From the NCBI GenBank assembly GCA_964036315.1, contig OZ038495.1:24797690-24861689 (forward strand): a stretch of DNA of 64,000 nt, read 5' to 3'. A program made the translations under genes and the position numbers. The notes beneath the pieces were generated by a model. That model did not search any database and had not been told where the DNA came from. It was given only the letters and a program-made list of their open reading frames with translations. This stretch comes from Acanthosepion esculentum. Its lineage: Eukaryota > Mollusca > Cephalopoda > Sepiida > Sepiidae. Shown piece by piece: positions 45,830 through 57,299 of this stretch. Each line of letters opens with the position of its first letter. The first letter of the stretch is position 1.

Positions 45830-48005
45830 TTTGAAAGCAATTCATGATACAAAATGATGAGGTAATAATATTATCAATTTTATTATTAATTACGCATTTT
45901 AATTTTTATTTAAAAACGGTAAAGGGGGGTTTATTGTTCCACTGGTCTTCATAGTTATCATATGGCGTGAATATCCGGAGTAATATCTTAAAACATGTGC
46001 AGTCACTTTCAAAATAATACGTATATTATTTATTAATTATTACTTAATAATAAGTAATTCTTTCCAGTCCGAAATCGAATGAAAAGCGCAAGAACACCTT
46101 AATGGAAATATATTCTTTTACAATGCCAATAGATATGTTTTACGTCTTTACATTGAATACAACATTAATTATTATTACTAAAGACGGCAAAAGAAAGTTT
46201 ATTGCTTCACTGGGCTTATGGTAGAAGATAAAATTGTATTAATCTGGCTGCTAAAACTGGAAGCAACAAATAAATGAAATGTATCCAAAGCGCTTTAATG
46301 TAAATATATCATGATTTAAAGTATGAAAATAAATTGTTTTACGCTATGAATAGCTATGTTTCAATTCAATAAAACGCAAACAATAATTTTATTGACAATA
46401 GTGTTTACCTAATTTAATAAAACATTTTCTTTCAGATTCGACAGAAAAAATCTAAACTTGAAATTTATTTTTTTAAAATGACTTGTAATATGTCAGTGCA
46501 ATTTTGAGATTAATCCCGTTGGTTTTCGTCACAAGAATTTAATTTATTAAATAAAAAAAATGTTTGAAGATTTAAAAAAATGTAAAAAATTTAATGTCAT
46601 TTTCGAGTGTGAGACTTTTTAAAAATAATTTTATTCTTTTACCTTTTAGCAGCTGTTAGATTATTTTTTGTATGGATGTCCAAAACGTAAATAATTCTTA
46701 TATCACTTATTGACTGACTACTATTAAATATCGGTTGAGTATTATGATATTAATCTAATTTCATATCGCTTGTTAATTCAGTATAAAAATACAAATATTC
46801 TGTATGGTGTATGGAATCAAAAATGACATTCGTAAACTAATGGTTATATACACGGTTAAATATACTGTTCATTCGTTCTTCTTTAGATTTTATTTTTACA
46901 TTTTCCCTCGCTTTTTTTAACACGGGTAAATAGCGGGGGATTAGTGTTTTTCTACCTTATCATGTGGGTTCACAGTCTAGTATGCGTAAATAAAACGTTA
47001 TTTTCATTATATTTTAAGTAATAGTCAAGAAAATCGAGTTAATTAATCCTTAAATTTAGTAATATACTTTGAAACAGATCTTTAGAACAAATATTGGATT
47101 TTAAAGAGGATTTTAAATTTGTTTACATTTTTCGTATACAATGGCGGATCACTGAGTGACAAAAACGTACTAAGGCTTTAAAAATGACTTAGAAGTTTAT
47201 TTATGTCTGGACATTATTTTCTCTTTTAATTCGAATTAGCTTTAGGTCATTATCTTACAAATAGAATCGAAATTTAAATTGAAAGTAGGTATTTAAAATA
47301 TTAAAAATTTGATTTTACGAAATTTTAGAACGTCTGTGGCGGTACCTAGTTTAAATTGAAAAATGTGTATCGAATACAAATACAGAATTTCCTGTTAAAA
47401 ATGATGTAAAAACAGAAAATAGGCCCTAGCTAAAAAACCTCTTGTATAATCTTAATGAAATTATGCACTGTGCTTAGCAGTAATTAAATCCTGAATTCAT
47501 TGGAGAATTATGTATCGTTTAATGTGTATCTCGGGATTACACATACAAGCATACAAGAGACTGTGTGGTTTGAGTATTGCGTTTAAGCCTGAAACAGACA
47601 GGCATCGATGGCTTCAATGCACACGAAAATGGAAATAGATCTAAGAACACACAGGGGTCATTAAAACATTAAAAGATAAGATACCGACAACTAATTCATC
47701 ACTTCTCAAACCAACCTTAATTGCTTTATAACCCTTCGCGCAGAACTCTTCACTACCATTTCAAGAAAGACATTCGGATTACTAACACAAAAATAGAGAA
47801 TGTCTCGCATCGAGAATATTTAACCTCGAAAAACATAAAGAAAAAATTAATTATTTTTAATAATATGTGGAAATCTCCATCCTTTACCTGAAGACGTTCG
47901 CGAGACCAGAAACACGTGTAGTAAAATTATGAAAAATAAAGCATAATATTTTTTTAAAAAATCCACATTACAACCAAAAACGTTTGTGGTACCTCTTTTC
48001 TTTTT
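45830..48005. other. AT-rich DNA with a weak 250-280 bp direct repeat, no gene seen
   Basis: AACGGTAAAGGGGGGTTTATTGTTCCACTGG (45917-45947) recurs in altered form at 46182-46212 (GACGGCAAAAGAAAG...), and AGCGC.. ..TTAATG.AAATATAT repeats at 46087 and 46290. The rest (46400-48000) is A/T-rich with no recognised features. Confidence 0.4.
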
Positions 48006-48006
48006 A

Positions 48007-48009
<3 letters not shown>

Positions 48010-48066
<57 letters not shown>

Positions 48067-48085
48067 GTATGTATATATATATTTG
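48010..48085. repeat. (TA)n array
   Basis: TA units with GTATATAT variants just left of the foldback SINE. Confidence 0.9.
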
Positions 48086-48111
48086 AATTGGACGTAGTCC
48101 GACAATTTATT

Positions 48112-48526
48112 TAAAGACATTTATAATATGTTTAACGTTCTTTTTATAGATACAAGTATTTAAGCAAATGCTCTGTTTTTTATAATAAACAGTATTAAAT
48201 AACATTTACCGGCCTGAATGTCCGAGAAATTTTCATAGAAAATTTTCGTTCTCCGACAGGAATCGAACCTCTATCCTATACGGAACCAACATTTCGTGTG
48301 ATGTGCCTTAACGCTTCTTCGTGGCCGAACGGTTAAGGCACATCACGCGAAATGATGGTTCCTATTAGGATACCGGTTCGATTCCTGTCGGAGAACGAAA
48401 ATTTTCTATGAAAATTTCTCGGACATTCAGGCCGGTAAATGTTATTTAATACTGTTTATTATTAAAAAAAAAACAGAGCATTAATAATTGTATCTATAAA
48501 AAGAACGTTAAATATATTATAAATGT

Positions 48527-48531
<5 letters not shown>
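48112..48531. repeat. Large foldback element made of two inverted tRNA-like SINE copies
   Basis: The left arm (48113 to about 48316) and the right arm (about 48326-48531) are inverted copies over about 200 bp with a loop of roughly 10-18 bases (CTTCTTCGTGGC region). In the right arm the plus strand carries a clear tRNA head: A-box TGGCCGAACGG (48322-48332) and a perfect B-box GGTTCGATTCC (48375-48385), resembling Leu/Ser-type tRNA. The left arm has the same in inverse. The ends touch a TA array at 48530. Confidence 0.85.

Positions 48532-48578
<47 letters not shown>
48530..48578. repeat. (TA)n array
   Basis: TA units at the right edge of the foldback. Another TA array lies at 48673-48716. 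Confidence 0.95.
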
Positions 48579-48582
<4 letters not shown>

Positions 48583-48666
48583 TGTGGGTCACTAAAGGAG
48601 TCGTAGCACTTTCTCAGAAGATCGATCTCATTCAGTTATGCACACATTCTCCATAAATAAAATAAA

Positions 48667-48719
<53 letters not shown>

Positions 48720-49470
48720 TTCGCCAGATAAAAAATGACAGATGCAATTGCACTTGTTCATTTTTGCATATAATCAAACGTGTCTTGTTTCTAACTACCA
48801 TCGGAGTTAGGTTAGAAAAGAAATCATATACCAGGCACTGGTCCTCCAGATATTTGGATCGGCACCCACACATCGTGGTTTCATCTGCATATGTATTCAC
48901 TTAGGATTTTGCTAGTAACGACGACCTTCTTAGGCCTAAAAGATAGGAAGGACTTGATAGCTGAGCGGACACTGCGAGCGATTCCATAGCTCGCAAGTTT
49001 GTCTACAAATCTCCTGTGTTACACCTTCGAGATGTCTAGGAGGATCACACCCGAGATGTTTTTGCTATCAAGCGCTTCAGTGATTCTATGCGTTATAATA
49101 GTTAAGACATCAGCAGTGAATCTAGAAAAGCGAAAACCAAACTGTTTGTCGATTTGTCGTGGTGTTCAGCAACTTTCTTTTCGATGATGACTTAAAAAGG
49201 TTTCCTCATGGCACAATTTAGGTTAATAGAGTGGTAGTTTGATGGACACGTGGGATCACGTGCGTTCTTGTAAACTGGGTAGACACCATTTATTGGTTTG
49301 TTGAAACACCTCTTCTTAAGGCAGCGGATTAATAGCTTTGCTAAAATTGGAAATAGTTCTGGTACAAGGTTGTACTTTTGTATTTATTTGGTTAAGAGAC
49401 CCAACGTTTGTTTTTTGAGGGCGTTGAACATTTCATTTTTTTGATTGAAGAAATACTATTGATCATTGGC
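48720..49470 (-). mobile_element. Jockey/I-type LINE RT fragment
   Basis: Minus-strand residues QFGFRFSRFTADVLTIITHR then ITEALDSKNISGVILLDISK (motif A region, 49150-49010), LASYGIARSVRSAIKSFLS (48990-48935), then after a deletion NTYADETTMCGCRSKYLEDQ (48897-48840; catalytic YADD altered to YADE). Inactive. Confidence 0.75.
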
Positions 49471-49479
49471 CATTTTTCC

Positions 49480-50735
49480 TTTGTCAAAGAAAAAAACTTT
49501 ACAAAAAAGAATTTGAGTGATCTTTCTTGAAACTAGAATTATTAAAATCGCTAGGTGGTGTGTTATTGGTTGGCTGCAGAGTTACACCATTCGCGATGAT
49601 GATAAGTTGTTTATGACTGTTCATGACTGAGAACGCGAGTGACTGGGCTCAAAGCCTGTTAATGGATTAATATGTAAATTAGTTTATATGTAATTATACA
49701 AATAAAAACAAGGAACCTCGGTGTGAATGAGCTAATTCGTTAGTAGTTGAATCTATGAGATTGAATTAAAATTTCAAAATGAAATAGTGCCTGACTTCTT
49801 CCGAACTTAAAGTGTCAGTTACCCATATTTTGAGGCGCGGAGCAGTCTTGAAATAAAGAAAATAAAGACAAAACAAGAGAGTTAAAATACAATGAAAAAA
49901 TGCTTTTATTTCTTTACGAATTTACGTTCAGGAAAAATCGTTGCAAATTTATATATACTAATGTTCAACGTTCACCAGTTAATTTGTGGCCCCGACGTAT
50001 TACAAAGGAAATTATTTGAAAATTTCGGACTGAAAGAGAAAATATTGGGCGTTCTTTGTTTTTGAGAAGCTCTGTATGATTAACGAAACGATTTAATGAA
50101 GAACGTTGATCAAGGTCCTCATCAGTTTATTGAAACATTTGCTATATATTTGCACAAATACGTGACAATATGTATTGATCAGATTTATTTCCTCAACATT
50201 CATAATAGATTTTATACCCTAGCTTAGAATCGACCCGGAACAACATTAATACATTTTAATTGTAGATTATTCTATTTGATTAATTGGTGGCTTCTAATTT
50301 ACTATGACAACAATTATGGTCGTTTTAGTTGTCTAGAAAAGTTTTGATTTCAACTGATTTTGTTTCAACTTTATGTATGTTTGCATGCGGGTTATTTATT
50401 GTTCATTGGAAGACCGTATTGCGCCAACCTTCTAAAACAGTCCTTTGTTACCACCAGGAAATGAGTAACATGAAATTCAATTTTCGAGACCTGTATTGAT
50501 GTGCCAGATAAAGAAATACGTAAATGAAATAATATCGCAAAGTCTTTTTAAAAAATGCCTAATGTTACGGAGTTTCTTTTTCTTTTCTATCTTTAAGAAT
50601 AAAGTATCAAGAGTTTTCTCTTTTTAGCCACGATAACTTTTGTTGATTAAGTTTAAGTTAAGCTGGTTTCTGGGACGTGTAAATTAATGAATATCAAGTA
50701 ATAATTGCTATTAAAATAAAATTATTTGTTTCTTT
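49480..50735. other. AT-rich DNA, no feature recognised
   Basis: No open frame, RNA gene or clear repeat seen. Confidence 0.35.
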
Positions 50736-50738
50736 CAG

Positions 50739-50798
50739 GTCTCAATTACTAAATTAATCGATTTAAACCCATGATGAACACTTCAAGTTTGAGTAATG
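50739..50798 (+). other. Candidate small exon with start codon (unconfirmed)
   Basis: A good acceptor (TTTGTTTCTTTCAG, ending 50738) is followed by 32 bases, then ATGATGAACACTTCAAGTTT (50771) and a GTAAGC donor at 50799. It would encode MMNTSSLSN plus one base. No downstream exon was found on the plus strand before the window ends, so this may be chance. Confidence 0.2.
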
Positions 50799-50799
50799 G

Positions 50800-52130
50800 T
50801 AAGCAATTTATATAAATTGATCATGAGTAGCGATTCCAACTGGGTCTATCAGACTTGTGGCTTAGTAAATAAAAACTAACATTTGAGAACTTTTCATCTT
50901 CATTCTCCTAAAACCATGATCAAATTAAGCTGGCGTTCATACCATTTAAAGACGATGGGGAAAATATTGTTTCCTGGCTTTTAGAATAAATTGTTATTCT
51001 AATTTGGAGCCTCGTGTTGCACCCCTAAAAAAAACAAAAAACAAACAAACAGAGTTTTAAAAGGACAGCAATCTTTATTGTTTTAAAAAACGATGATTAG
51101 AATTGTAATAAAACAAAGATATGATTAAAGTGAATCTATACATTTTCTTTTGATAAATAATAAGAACAATATTAAACACTACATAATTATTAGACTGTTT
51201 ATTAACAAGAATCACTTTATATTTACAACATTCTAAAAAGTAATAAAATTAAAACTAATGCAATGAAATACTTATATATCAATTTATAAAGAAAGAAATA
51301 TGAAAACAATTTTTATTCATAAATTTATAAACATTTACGAAATTATTAAAATGTGTCAATCAGCAATAAGGAAATCGTTATTATTGACCATTTTAGTTCG
51401 AATAAATTGGCAATTAGCCGATATTTTGCGAACCATTACAATAAACAATATAATAAATAAATAGAATAAATAAGCAATCTAATAAGTAGTGTTTATTATT
51501 TTGTTGTCAGTTCTGAAGAACATGTATAAATTCACTTTAATATGTTTATTACAGTTCCTAACCACGATGTTTAAAACAATAAACAATGCTGAGGTATGAA
51601 GGTAGCTAAAATATTAGCGGTGTCAACGGGAAAAATCGTCTTTTTGAAACTCCTTTTTTGCGGGCAAGAAAGTCCAAATTTGCCAAAATCTAAAGAAACT
51701 TTATGACGTCTTCTCCGCAAAGAAGATTTTTGAAACCCAATATTTTTGCACATTTTTCATGTTGATGCAGTCAAAGCGTTTTTATCTTCTAACCGATATT
51801 CATCCTTTTCCCTGAAGAAGAAAAAATATGAAAAGACTGTATCAGCACTCAATCAAAATCATTCTAAATATAATGTCATTCAAAAGTATTTACTAAGATG
51901 TGATTTAAACTGATTTACAACGTTTTTTCGTTCTCGGCTTTGGGAAATCTGTAAGCGTTTATTGTAATAATACCAACACTTGCGATTGGTATTTTTATCT
52001 GGCAGAACTTTCATTATTGAACTCGTCTTTCAGACTAATTATTAGTCTAGTGAGTTTGATAGTCGAGTGTCCAATTAACGTTGTTTTGTATTAGAGTAAG
52101 GAAAATGTAGTAAATATCCATCTCAATTTC
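50800..52130. other. AT-rich DNA, no feature recognised
   Basis: A-rich stretches at 51025-51320; no gene or repeat recognised. Confidence 0.35.
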
Positions 52131-52138
52131 TATATCAA

Positions 52139-52192
52139 TTTCGCATATCGTAAAATTTCAGATTAATATCTGAAATTTTACGATATGCGAAA
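52139..52192. repeat. Perfect 25-bp-stem hairpin
   Basis: 52139-52163 (TTTCGCATATCGTAAAATTT + CAGAT) is the exact inverse of 52168-52192, with loop TAAT. No terminator or RNA family recognised. Confidence 0.9.
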
Positions 52193-52401
52193 CTGTGTTT
52201 ATCTCATTTAAAAGAGGAGAATTTCTGTATTATCTTTAAGATCACACACTTGGTTGCCTAATGAGATAACAAACTATTCGTGCTACTGCTTTGACATATT
52301 AAATAATTATGTGAGGGTGGTTTGGGAGAAGAGCGCATTCGTGTATATTTTTTCCGACTATGATTGTCGGATGCTATGTCAATACAAGAGTTTCTTTCAC
52401 G

Positions 52402-52520
52402 GCTTACCGCCATATCATGCTGAAACAACGGTTCACGTACGATCATCAAAGTTAAGGAAACTCGATCCTGGTCAGTACCTAGATGGATGACCGTTTGAGA
52501 ATATCAAATGCTGTAAGCTT
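52402..52520 (+). pseudogene. 5S rRNA-like sequence (pseudogene or 5S-derived SINE head)
   Basis: GCTTACCGCCATATCATGCTG at the start, GTACCTAGATGGATGACC (52474-52491) in the C-box position and GCTGTAAGCTT at the end follow the 5S rRNA pattern over its full length of about 120. Substitutions in the A-box region (AAGTTAAGGAAACTC) and elsewhere make a working 5S gene unlikely. No repeat of the unit occurs nearby. Confidence 0.75.
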
Positions 52521-52738
52521 GGATATGCAAGTGAAGTAATGGATAATGGTGCGGAATTCTTAATTTGAGTGCCGATTCGTTGGGTTCGTTATGTTCACTT
52601 ACGCTCATATATCTTGTGAAATGTATGAATCCATTTCTTTTCTCTCAGATATGGGTTATTGGTAAGACTTGTACTATTATTATCTAAAAAAAACATAAGA
52701 TAAAATTACATGCAAAATATTTAGATTTCAGCATTAAA

Positions 52739-52759
52739 TCTCTATCTATAAAAGGCAGG

Positions 52760-52799
<40 letters not shown>

Positions 52800-53529
52800 C
52801 GAATGCACGGCCGCAATTTTCGACGGATTTGCACCAAAATGTACATGCATATGCTCCAAGTTAGTGACAAGGCCAAGACCGACTTTGCACTTCCCAACTC
52901 CCATCGATAGTGGAAATCGATTTTTTCAAGTTTCTACAGCAGTTTTTTCATGTAGTTTGCGGCCATTTTCTACTGGCCAGAGTGAGAGCCTATAGCTGGC
53001 TGCCACGAATAGGCAGGAAGATTCTATTTGCCAGCGTGAGAGTCAACAGCTGACTGACACGAATGTTAACTAGCATACTAGCATGCAAAAAAAATCGATA
53101 GCTGCATTCATCACAAGTGGGAAAAATTTAAATCTGCATGGCACTTTACTCCAATTGGCTCATTCGTTTGCTTAAACTCAACGTTGATTCTGATTCCGCA
53201 GAACTGGGTTGGGTGTGAAAAAATATTTGTTAACATTCTTTTTTCATTCGGTTTTTCCATTTACGAGTCTTTTTTTAAAGCTGATCGTTTTGTGTTCATT
53301 TTGTTTAGTTCTTTTTTCGTAACAGATTTAATGTTTAGTATAGAGCTTAGAAAAAAATTCGCATTATGAGATAGGCAAGAAGTAAGGCATGTAGCAACAT
53401 CAGCACGGCAAAGGGCATTTCTTTAAAGGCAAGGAAGGGCAAAAATATTTTAAGTCAAGTGATAGCGATTGCTGTATGAGTCGTACGATTTTTGAATCAA
53501 GCACGGGCAACGACGGGCCATGCTGCTAG
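52739..53529 (+). mobile_element. Non-autonomous Helitron-like element
   Basis: Begins TCTCTATCTATAAAAGGC after an A, has a (TG)n run at 52760-52796, and ends CATGCTGCTAG followed by T. That gives the A|TC...CTAG|T layout with a GC-rich subterminal stretch (GGGCAACGACGGGCC, 53505-53519). There are no terminal inverted repeats and no Rep/helicase. AACGAATGCACGGCCGC just after the TG run is a pattern I associate with invertebrate Helitrons. It ends 133 bp from the gene B stop codon, so gene B's 3' UTR may run into it. Confidence 0.7.
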
Positions 53530-53662
53530 TAATCCATAAAAGTCGATATGTCGCTCAACAAAAATCACCAACCAACCAGCTGGCTCTAAGGAATAAAGGA
53601 AGCAGTTAAAATTCGAACACAGTTGTCCAGTATTGCTAATTTCATAAAAAGTGAAAATGTGG

Positions 53663-53830
53663 TTACCATATCTTCTCGAAATTCATCGTGAAAATATCAT
53701 CAAATGTGTCCTGCATGGGTTTGTTTTTCGTCTCGGAAAGGAAGAAGTAAGAAACGCCAGCTAACATGCAGACAACTCCCATCATCAAAAGTGGTAAACT
53801 CTCCCCCAATCTTCCTTCTGCAAAGGTCCG
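53663..53830 (-). CDS. SLC22-type transporter gene B, last coding exon
   Basis: Enters in phase 0 after a pyrimidine-rich acceptor (CTCTCCTCTTTACGCAAG, AG at 53832-53831). It reads RTFAEGRLGESLPLLMMGV, then TM12 (VCMLAGVSYFFL), then SETKNKPMQDTFDDI...NFEKIW and a TAA at 53665-53663. ETKNKPxxDT is the SLC22 C-terminal hallmark. 55 residues; with the three upstream exons it forms the C-terminal half of a carrier of normal length. An alternative acceptor at ...TTTGCAG (53824) would not keep the frame. Gene A's first exon is the next host exon on this strand, 36.5 kb away. Confidence 0.9.
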   Translation of the reverse strand, partial: RTFAEGRLGESLPLLMMGVVCMLAGVSYFFLSETKNKPMQDTFDDIFTMNFEKIW

Positions 53831-53959
53831 CTTGCGTAAAGAGGAGAGATAAAATCTTGTTTAAAATAGCTTCCTGCTTAAATAAAAACTTATGTCTACA
53901 TCTAATATAAAATCCGTCCGTCACACCCACTAAAAATAACCATATATTGACCGATCAAA

Positions 53960-54860
53960 ACCAAATTTTCGGGGGAAGTGCAAACACATAAAGGGGTACA
54001 AAGCACAGTTGGTTTCGTAGCTTAGTACAATAAATTTTTATGAATTTGTTTGGAAAAAATAAAGTTTTATTATTTAACATAGAAAAAATATTCCAGTATT
54101 ATGAAAATAATTTAATGATTAAAATAGTAAATATTTATTTAATAAAAAAATGCAATATTCTTTTGCATATCATTTTTGAAATTTTTTATATTTCATCGAT
54201 TGTTTTTTTAATTTGAACGAAACGTAGATTTTGTAAATCTCGACAAAAATACTAAATACTGTGTGGATTTCAATACGCTGAGGCGTGTTGCAAAAATTAT
54301 AATGTAATACAATTCTTGCTGTAGATTGGTGATTACTAAACTCTTCTCATAGACAAGTGTTATTGAGTTAATACCTTTCAATTATCTACTATACTAATCG
54401 AAGTAGAGTAAATACAACCATATCTCTTTTGACGCATTTGGGACACACGTATCCTGTAAGTAGGATAGTGTAATGTAGAAGGCATTTTTTGAATTAAATT
54501 TATAAATGAATTTTCCGGAAATGTCAATTTAATTCACATATATTATATTTATAGTTGTTAAATTCTGAAATCAATAGTCCTTCGCTATTATAAAATCACA
54601 GGAAATACTGAATATTTAATTGGCAATATAATTTTAATTTGTATTATTAGTTAATTATTCAGTACCCTTTGTAATCTATTCCAAGATTATGCGTTTTGTC
54701 AAAAACAACAAAATTTCCGATGTTTACATTTTACAATTTGTAACGACCTTTTGAGCTGAAGTAATTTAAATGTTAAGATTATTTTGAACAATTCTTATGA
54801 CGTATTAGAAGTTTGTTTTTGTCATTTTAGACATGACAGATAAATCACAATAATGATTCA
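53960..54860. other. Gene B intron, AT-rich, no feature recognised
   Basis: Sequence between the last and penultimate exons; no repeat family recognised here. Confidence 0.4.
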
Positions 54861-54942
54861 ATGGCGAACAGCACGTTAATTGTCAGTTTTCAAGGACGAA
54901 TATTTTCATCTAAGAAATCTACGCACACAAACACAGACAAAC

Positions 54943-54945
<3 letters not shown>

Positions 54946-55022
<77 letters not shown>

Positions 55023-55031
55023 CGCGCGCGC
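54946..55031. repeat. (TA)n(TG)n(CG)n compound microsatellite
   Basis: TA units pass into TGTGTG and then GCGCGC. A (CA)n run also lies at 55454-55486. Confidence 0.95.
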
Positions 55032-55429
55032 GTTTGTATTATAAAATCCAAGCGACAAGGACTGTCTGTTTTAATTTTTTGTATTTTTAAAAATTTTGGA
55101 TATGGTACTGTATATAGGGATCAAAACTGTGGATAAACTGTCTGAATTTAATATTTATTTCTGTTTTTATTCAAGTACTTTTGCCCTTCTCAGCCGTTAT
55201 TAAGAGCTGGACTGTGGAGTAGACAGGATTTTGTTGGATACATCCCTGCAATGAAATTCAAATTTGTCTAAAGGGACGTCATGTGTAAAACAGTTGCAAA
55301 TTGCAAGCTTGCATCAGATAAATATGCAGCAGTTATTTTATATATTATTATTTTATTTCCTTTGATTTCTGGTGTGTACACATTTTTGCTGGGTCCCGCC
55401 CAGAGACCTAAGGTCAGAAATGGCATCAT

Positions 55430-55451
55430 GACATTTTCCACTGACCAATTA

Positions 55452-55488
<37 letters not shown>

Positions 55489-55700
55489 TACATAGATAAA
55501 TTCCTTCGTAACATGTGGGCCTTACTAGTGAGAACAATGTTTTGCATTTCTTTCATGCATGGGCTTCCAGGAATCCCTTCAATGAGTCTACTGGAATCTT
55601 TTCCAACCAATCCGAGGGTTCCAACTACAACAGGGATTGTTGATGTTACCATGTGCCACATTTTTGAGATTTCGATTTCCATTTCAAGGTCTTTGTATTT
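55430..55700 (-). mobile_element. LINE-type ORF C-terminal fragment
   Basis: The minus-strand frame 55682-55488 reads EIEISKMWHMVTSTIPVVVG and then TLGLVGKDSSRLIEGIPGSP. I recognise the KMW...TTxIPVVxGALG pattern as the C-terminal end common to a group of invertebrate LINE ORFs, but cannot name the clade. Truncated on both sides. Confidence 0.6.
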
Positions 55701-55739
55701 TGATAGCTTATTATTATTATTATTGTGTATACATTAAAT

Positions 55740-57112
55740 AATTTATACATATTTTAAGATATATTTTTGTGTGGTGAAATATATTTAATATTGTTTCTTT
55801 TGTATAATAATAGCTTCTAGAATGTTGAGTCTTTCTTTGCAGTGAGTGCTGTATTTTGGCATTTGTCTCAAGTTAATCGCTGTATTTTGATTGTTTGTAA
55901 TTTGGTGATCGGTATGCGAACGAATTGCACTAAGTTCCAGCAAGCGAAATAATTTTTTTATCATTGATATTTGATGACGTGAATTAAACAAAGAAATAGT
56001 TGTGTAAAAAAGCAAAAAAAATGAATAGTACGAAAGAATATTAAGTAATAAAATCCAAATTTTGCAGTTGCAATGAATAATAATTTCAGTTTAAAACGAT
56101 AAAAAAATAAACATTGAACATTTCAAAAGGAATGCCTCAATGCACAATTTCACGTATGTATGCTTCAAATTCATATGTCACTTGATTTGACCTTTCTGCG
56201 CGGATAGCAAAATTGGTTATAAATATTGTGTCAGTCCAGTAATACCATCGAAACCAAAATATGACAAAAATAAATATAAATAAAATTAAAAAAATTGAAG
56301 AGTTCAAAACAAATATGTCAGTATATAATTGTTGGAACATTTAAATGTCATATGTACACATGAGATTGGGGCCCTAAAGCAACATTATAAGAGTTGCTAG
56401 TTCAAATGTTGCAAGTGGCTTAACTTTATTTCGAACCTGTCATGGCGACCTTGCCATCTTCTTTAATGTATCGCGTCCGTTCAGGGTTTAGGCGATCATA
56501 GTTGTGATAAAAAGCATTATATACAAGATAATATATATAAATTAATAATTATTGGAGCGAGTACAGTTCTGGTCAAAATTCTAAATAAATCAACTTTGGT
56601 TTTATTGTGTAATTTATAAAACATCAGAAAATAATTGAACCTCAATTCTATTTCGTTCCGCATATATGAGAGACTTTTATTTAATGAAATAATCACAAAA
56701 TAGTTTATTTTTGTTAAGTATTTTTTAAAATACATACTTTTTTCTTTTCTGCTTTGAAATGCTGTCGAGATGATTTTCAAGATGTTTAACTCCCATATTT
56801 AGAATTAAAATAGAACAGAGGTTTTCATAATTGTCTAAACCTTAAATTAAGAATAATTCAAAATTGTTTCACTTTTACTGAATTACCAACGCAAGAAATA
56901 AAAGGAAAACTATCAAAAAGTGCCAGTAATATTTAAAATTTGTACAGTTTCTGTCACAACCATTACTACATGTATAAACAGATAAAAAATGTGCTCCTAT
57001 CTTTGCATTCTAGCGACATCAGGTACAAATATTTGATAAAGAAGCTTTGAAATAGTAAGGTACAATGTTGATAGTGCAATACAGTGGCCTCGTAATTAAC
57101 AAACATACTTAC
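55740..57112. other. Gene B intron, AT-rich, no feature recognised
   Basis: Several short frames occur but none shows a recognisable protein. Confidence 0.4.
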
Positions 57113-57294
57113 TACCATCATAATGTAGGGAGCTATGACACCACCAAATCTGGCAAAGGTAGACAAGGCTCCAAGCGCTCCGTTTCTCACACAGGTTGGG
57201 TACAATTCACAGGTATGGATGTAAATGATTCCAAAGGAACCGGTAATGCACAATTTGCTTAAAATAGCCAGTGTTGTTATCATCCATTGTAAAT
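57113..57294 (-). CDS. SLC22-type transporter gene B, penultimate exon
   Basis: The acceptor TTTTCTAATTCAG (57296-57295 = AG) opens the exon in phase 1: G from the previous exon plus AT gives Asp. It reads LQWMITTLAILSKLCITGSF, GIIYIHTCELYPTCVRNGAL, GALSTFARFGGVIAPYIMMV and ends at a GTAAGT donor (57112) in phase 0. It covers TM10-TM11, and ELYPTxVRN is the conserved SLC22 signature in this half. Confidence 0.93.
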
Positions 57295-57299
57295 CTGAA

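Noticed and set aside
48321..48394. Genuine tRNA-Leu/Ser gene
   Set aside because: A and B boxes are good, but the segment is part of a 420-bp hairpin with an inverted twin and lacks a convincing acceptor-stem partner, so it is a SINE head.
53700..53930. 76-codon minus-strand frame over the last exon of gene B
   Set aside because: Wrong frame. The true exon frame starts at 53830 and gives the SLC22 ending with ETKNKP.
55268..55537. Minus-strand 89-codon frame with Cys-Val repeats
   Set aside because: It is built on a (CA)n microsatellite and has no conserved flank in this frame.
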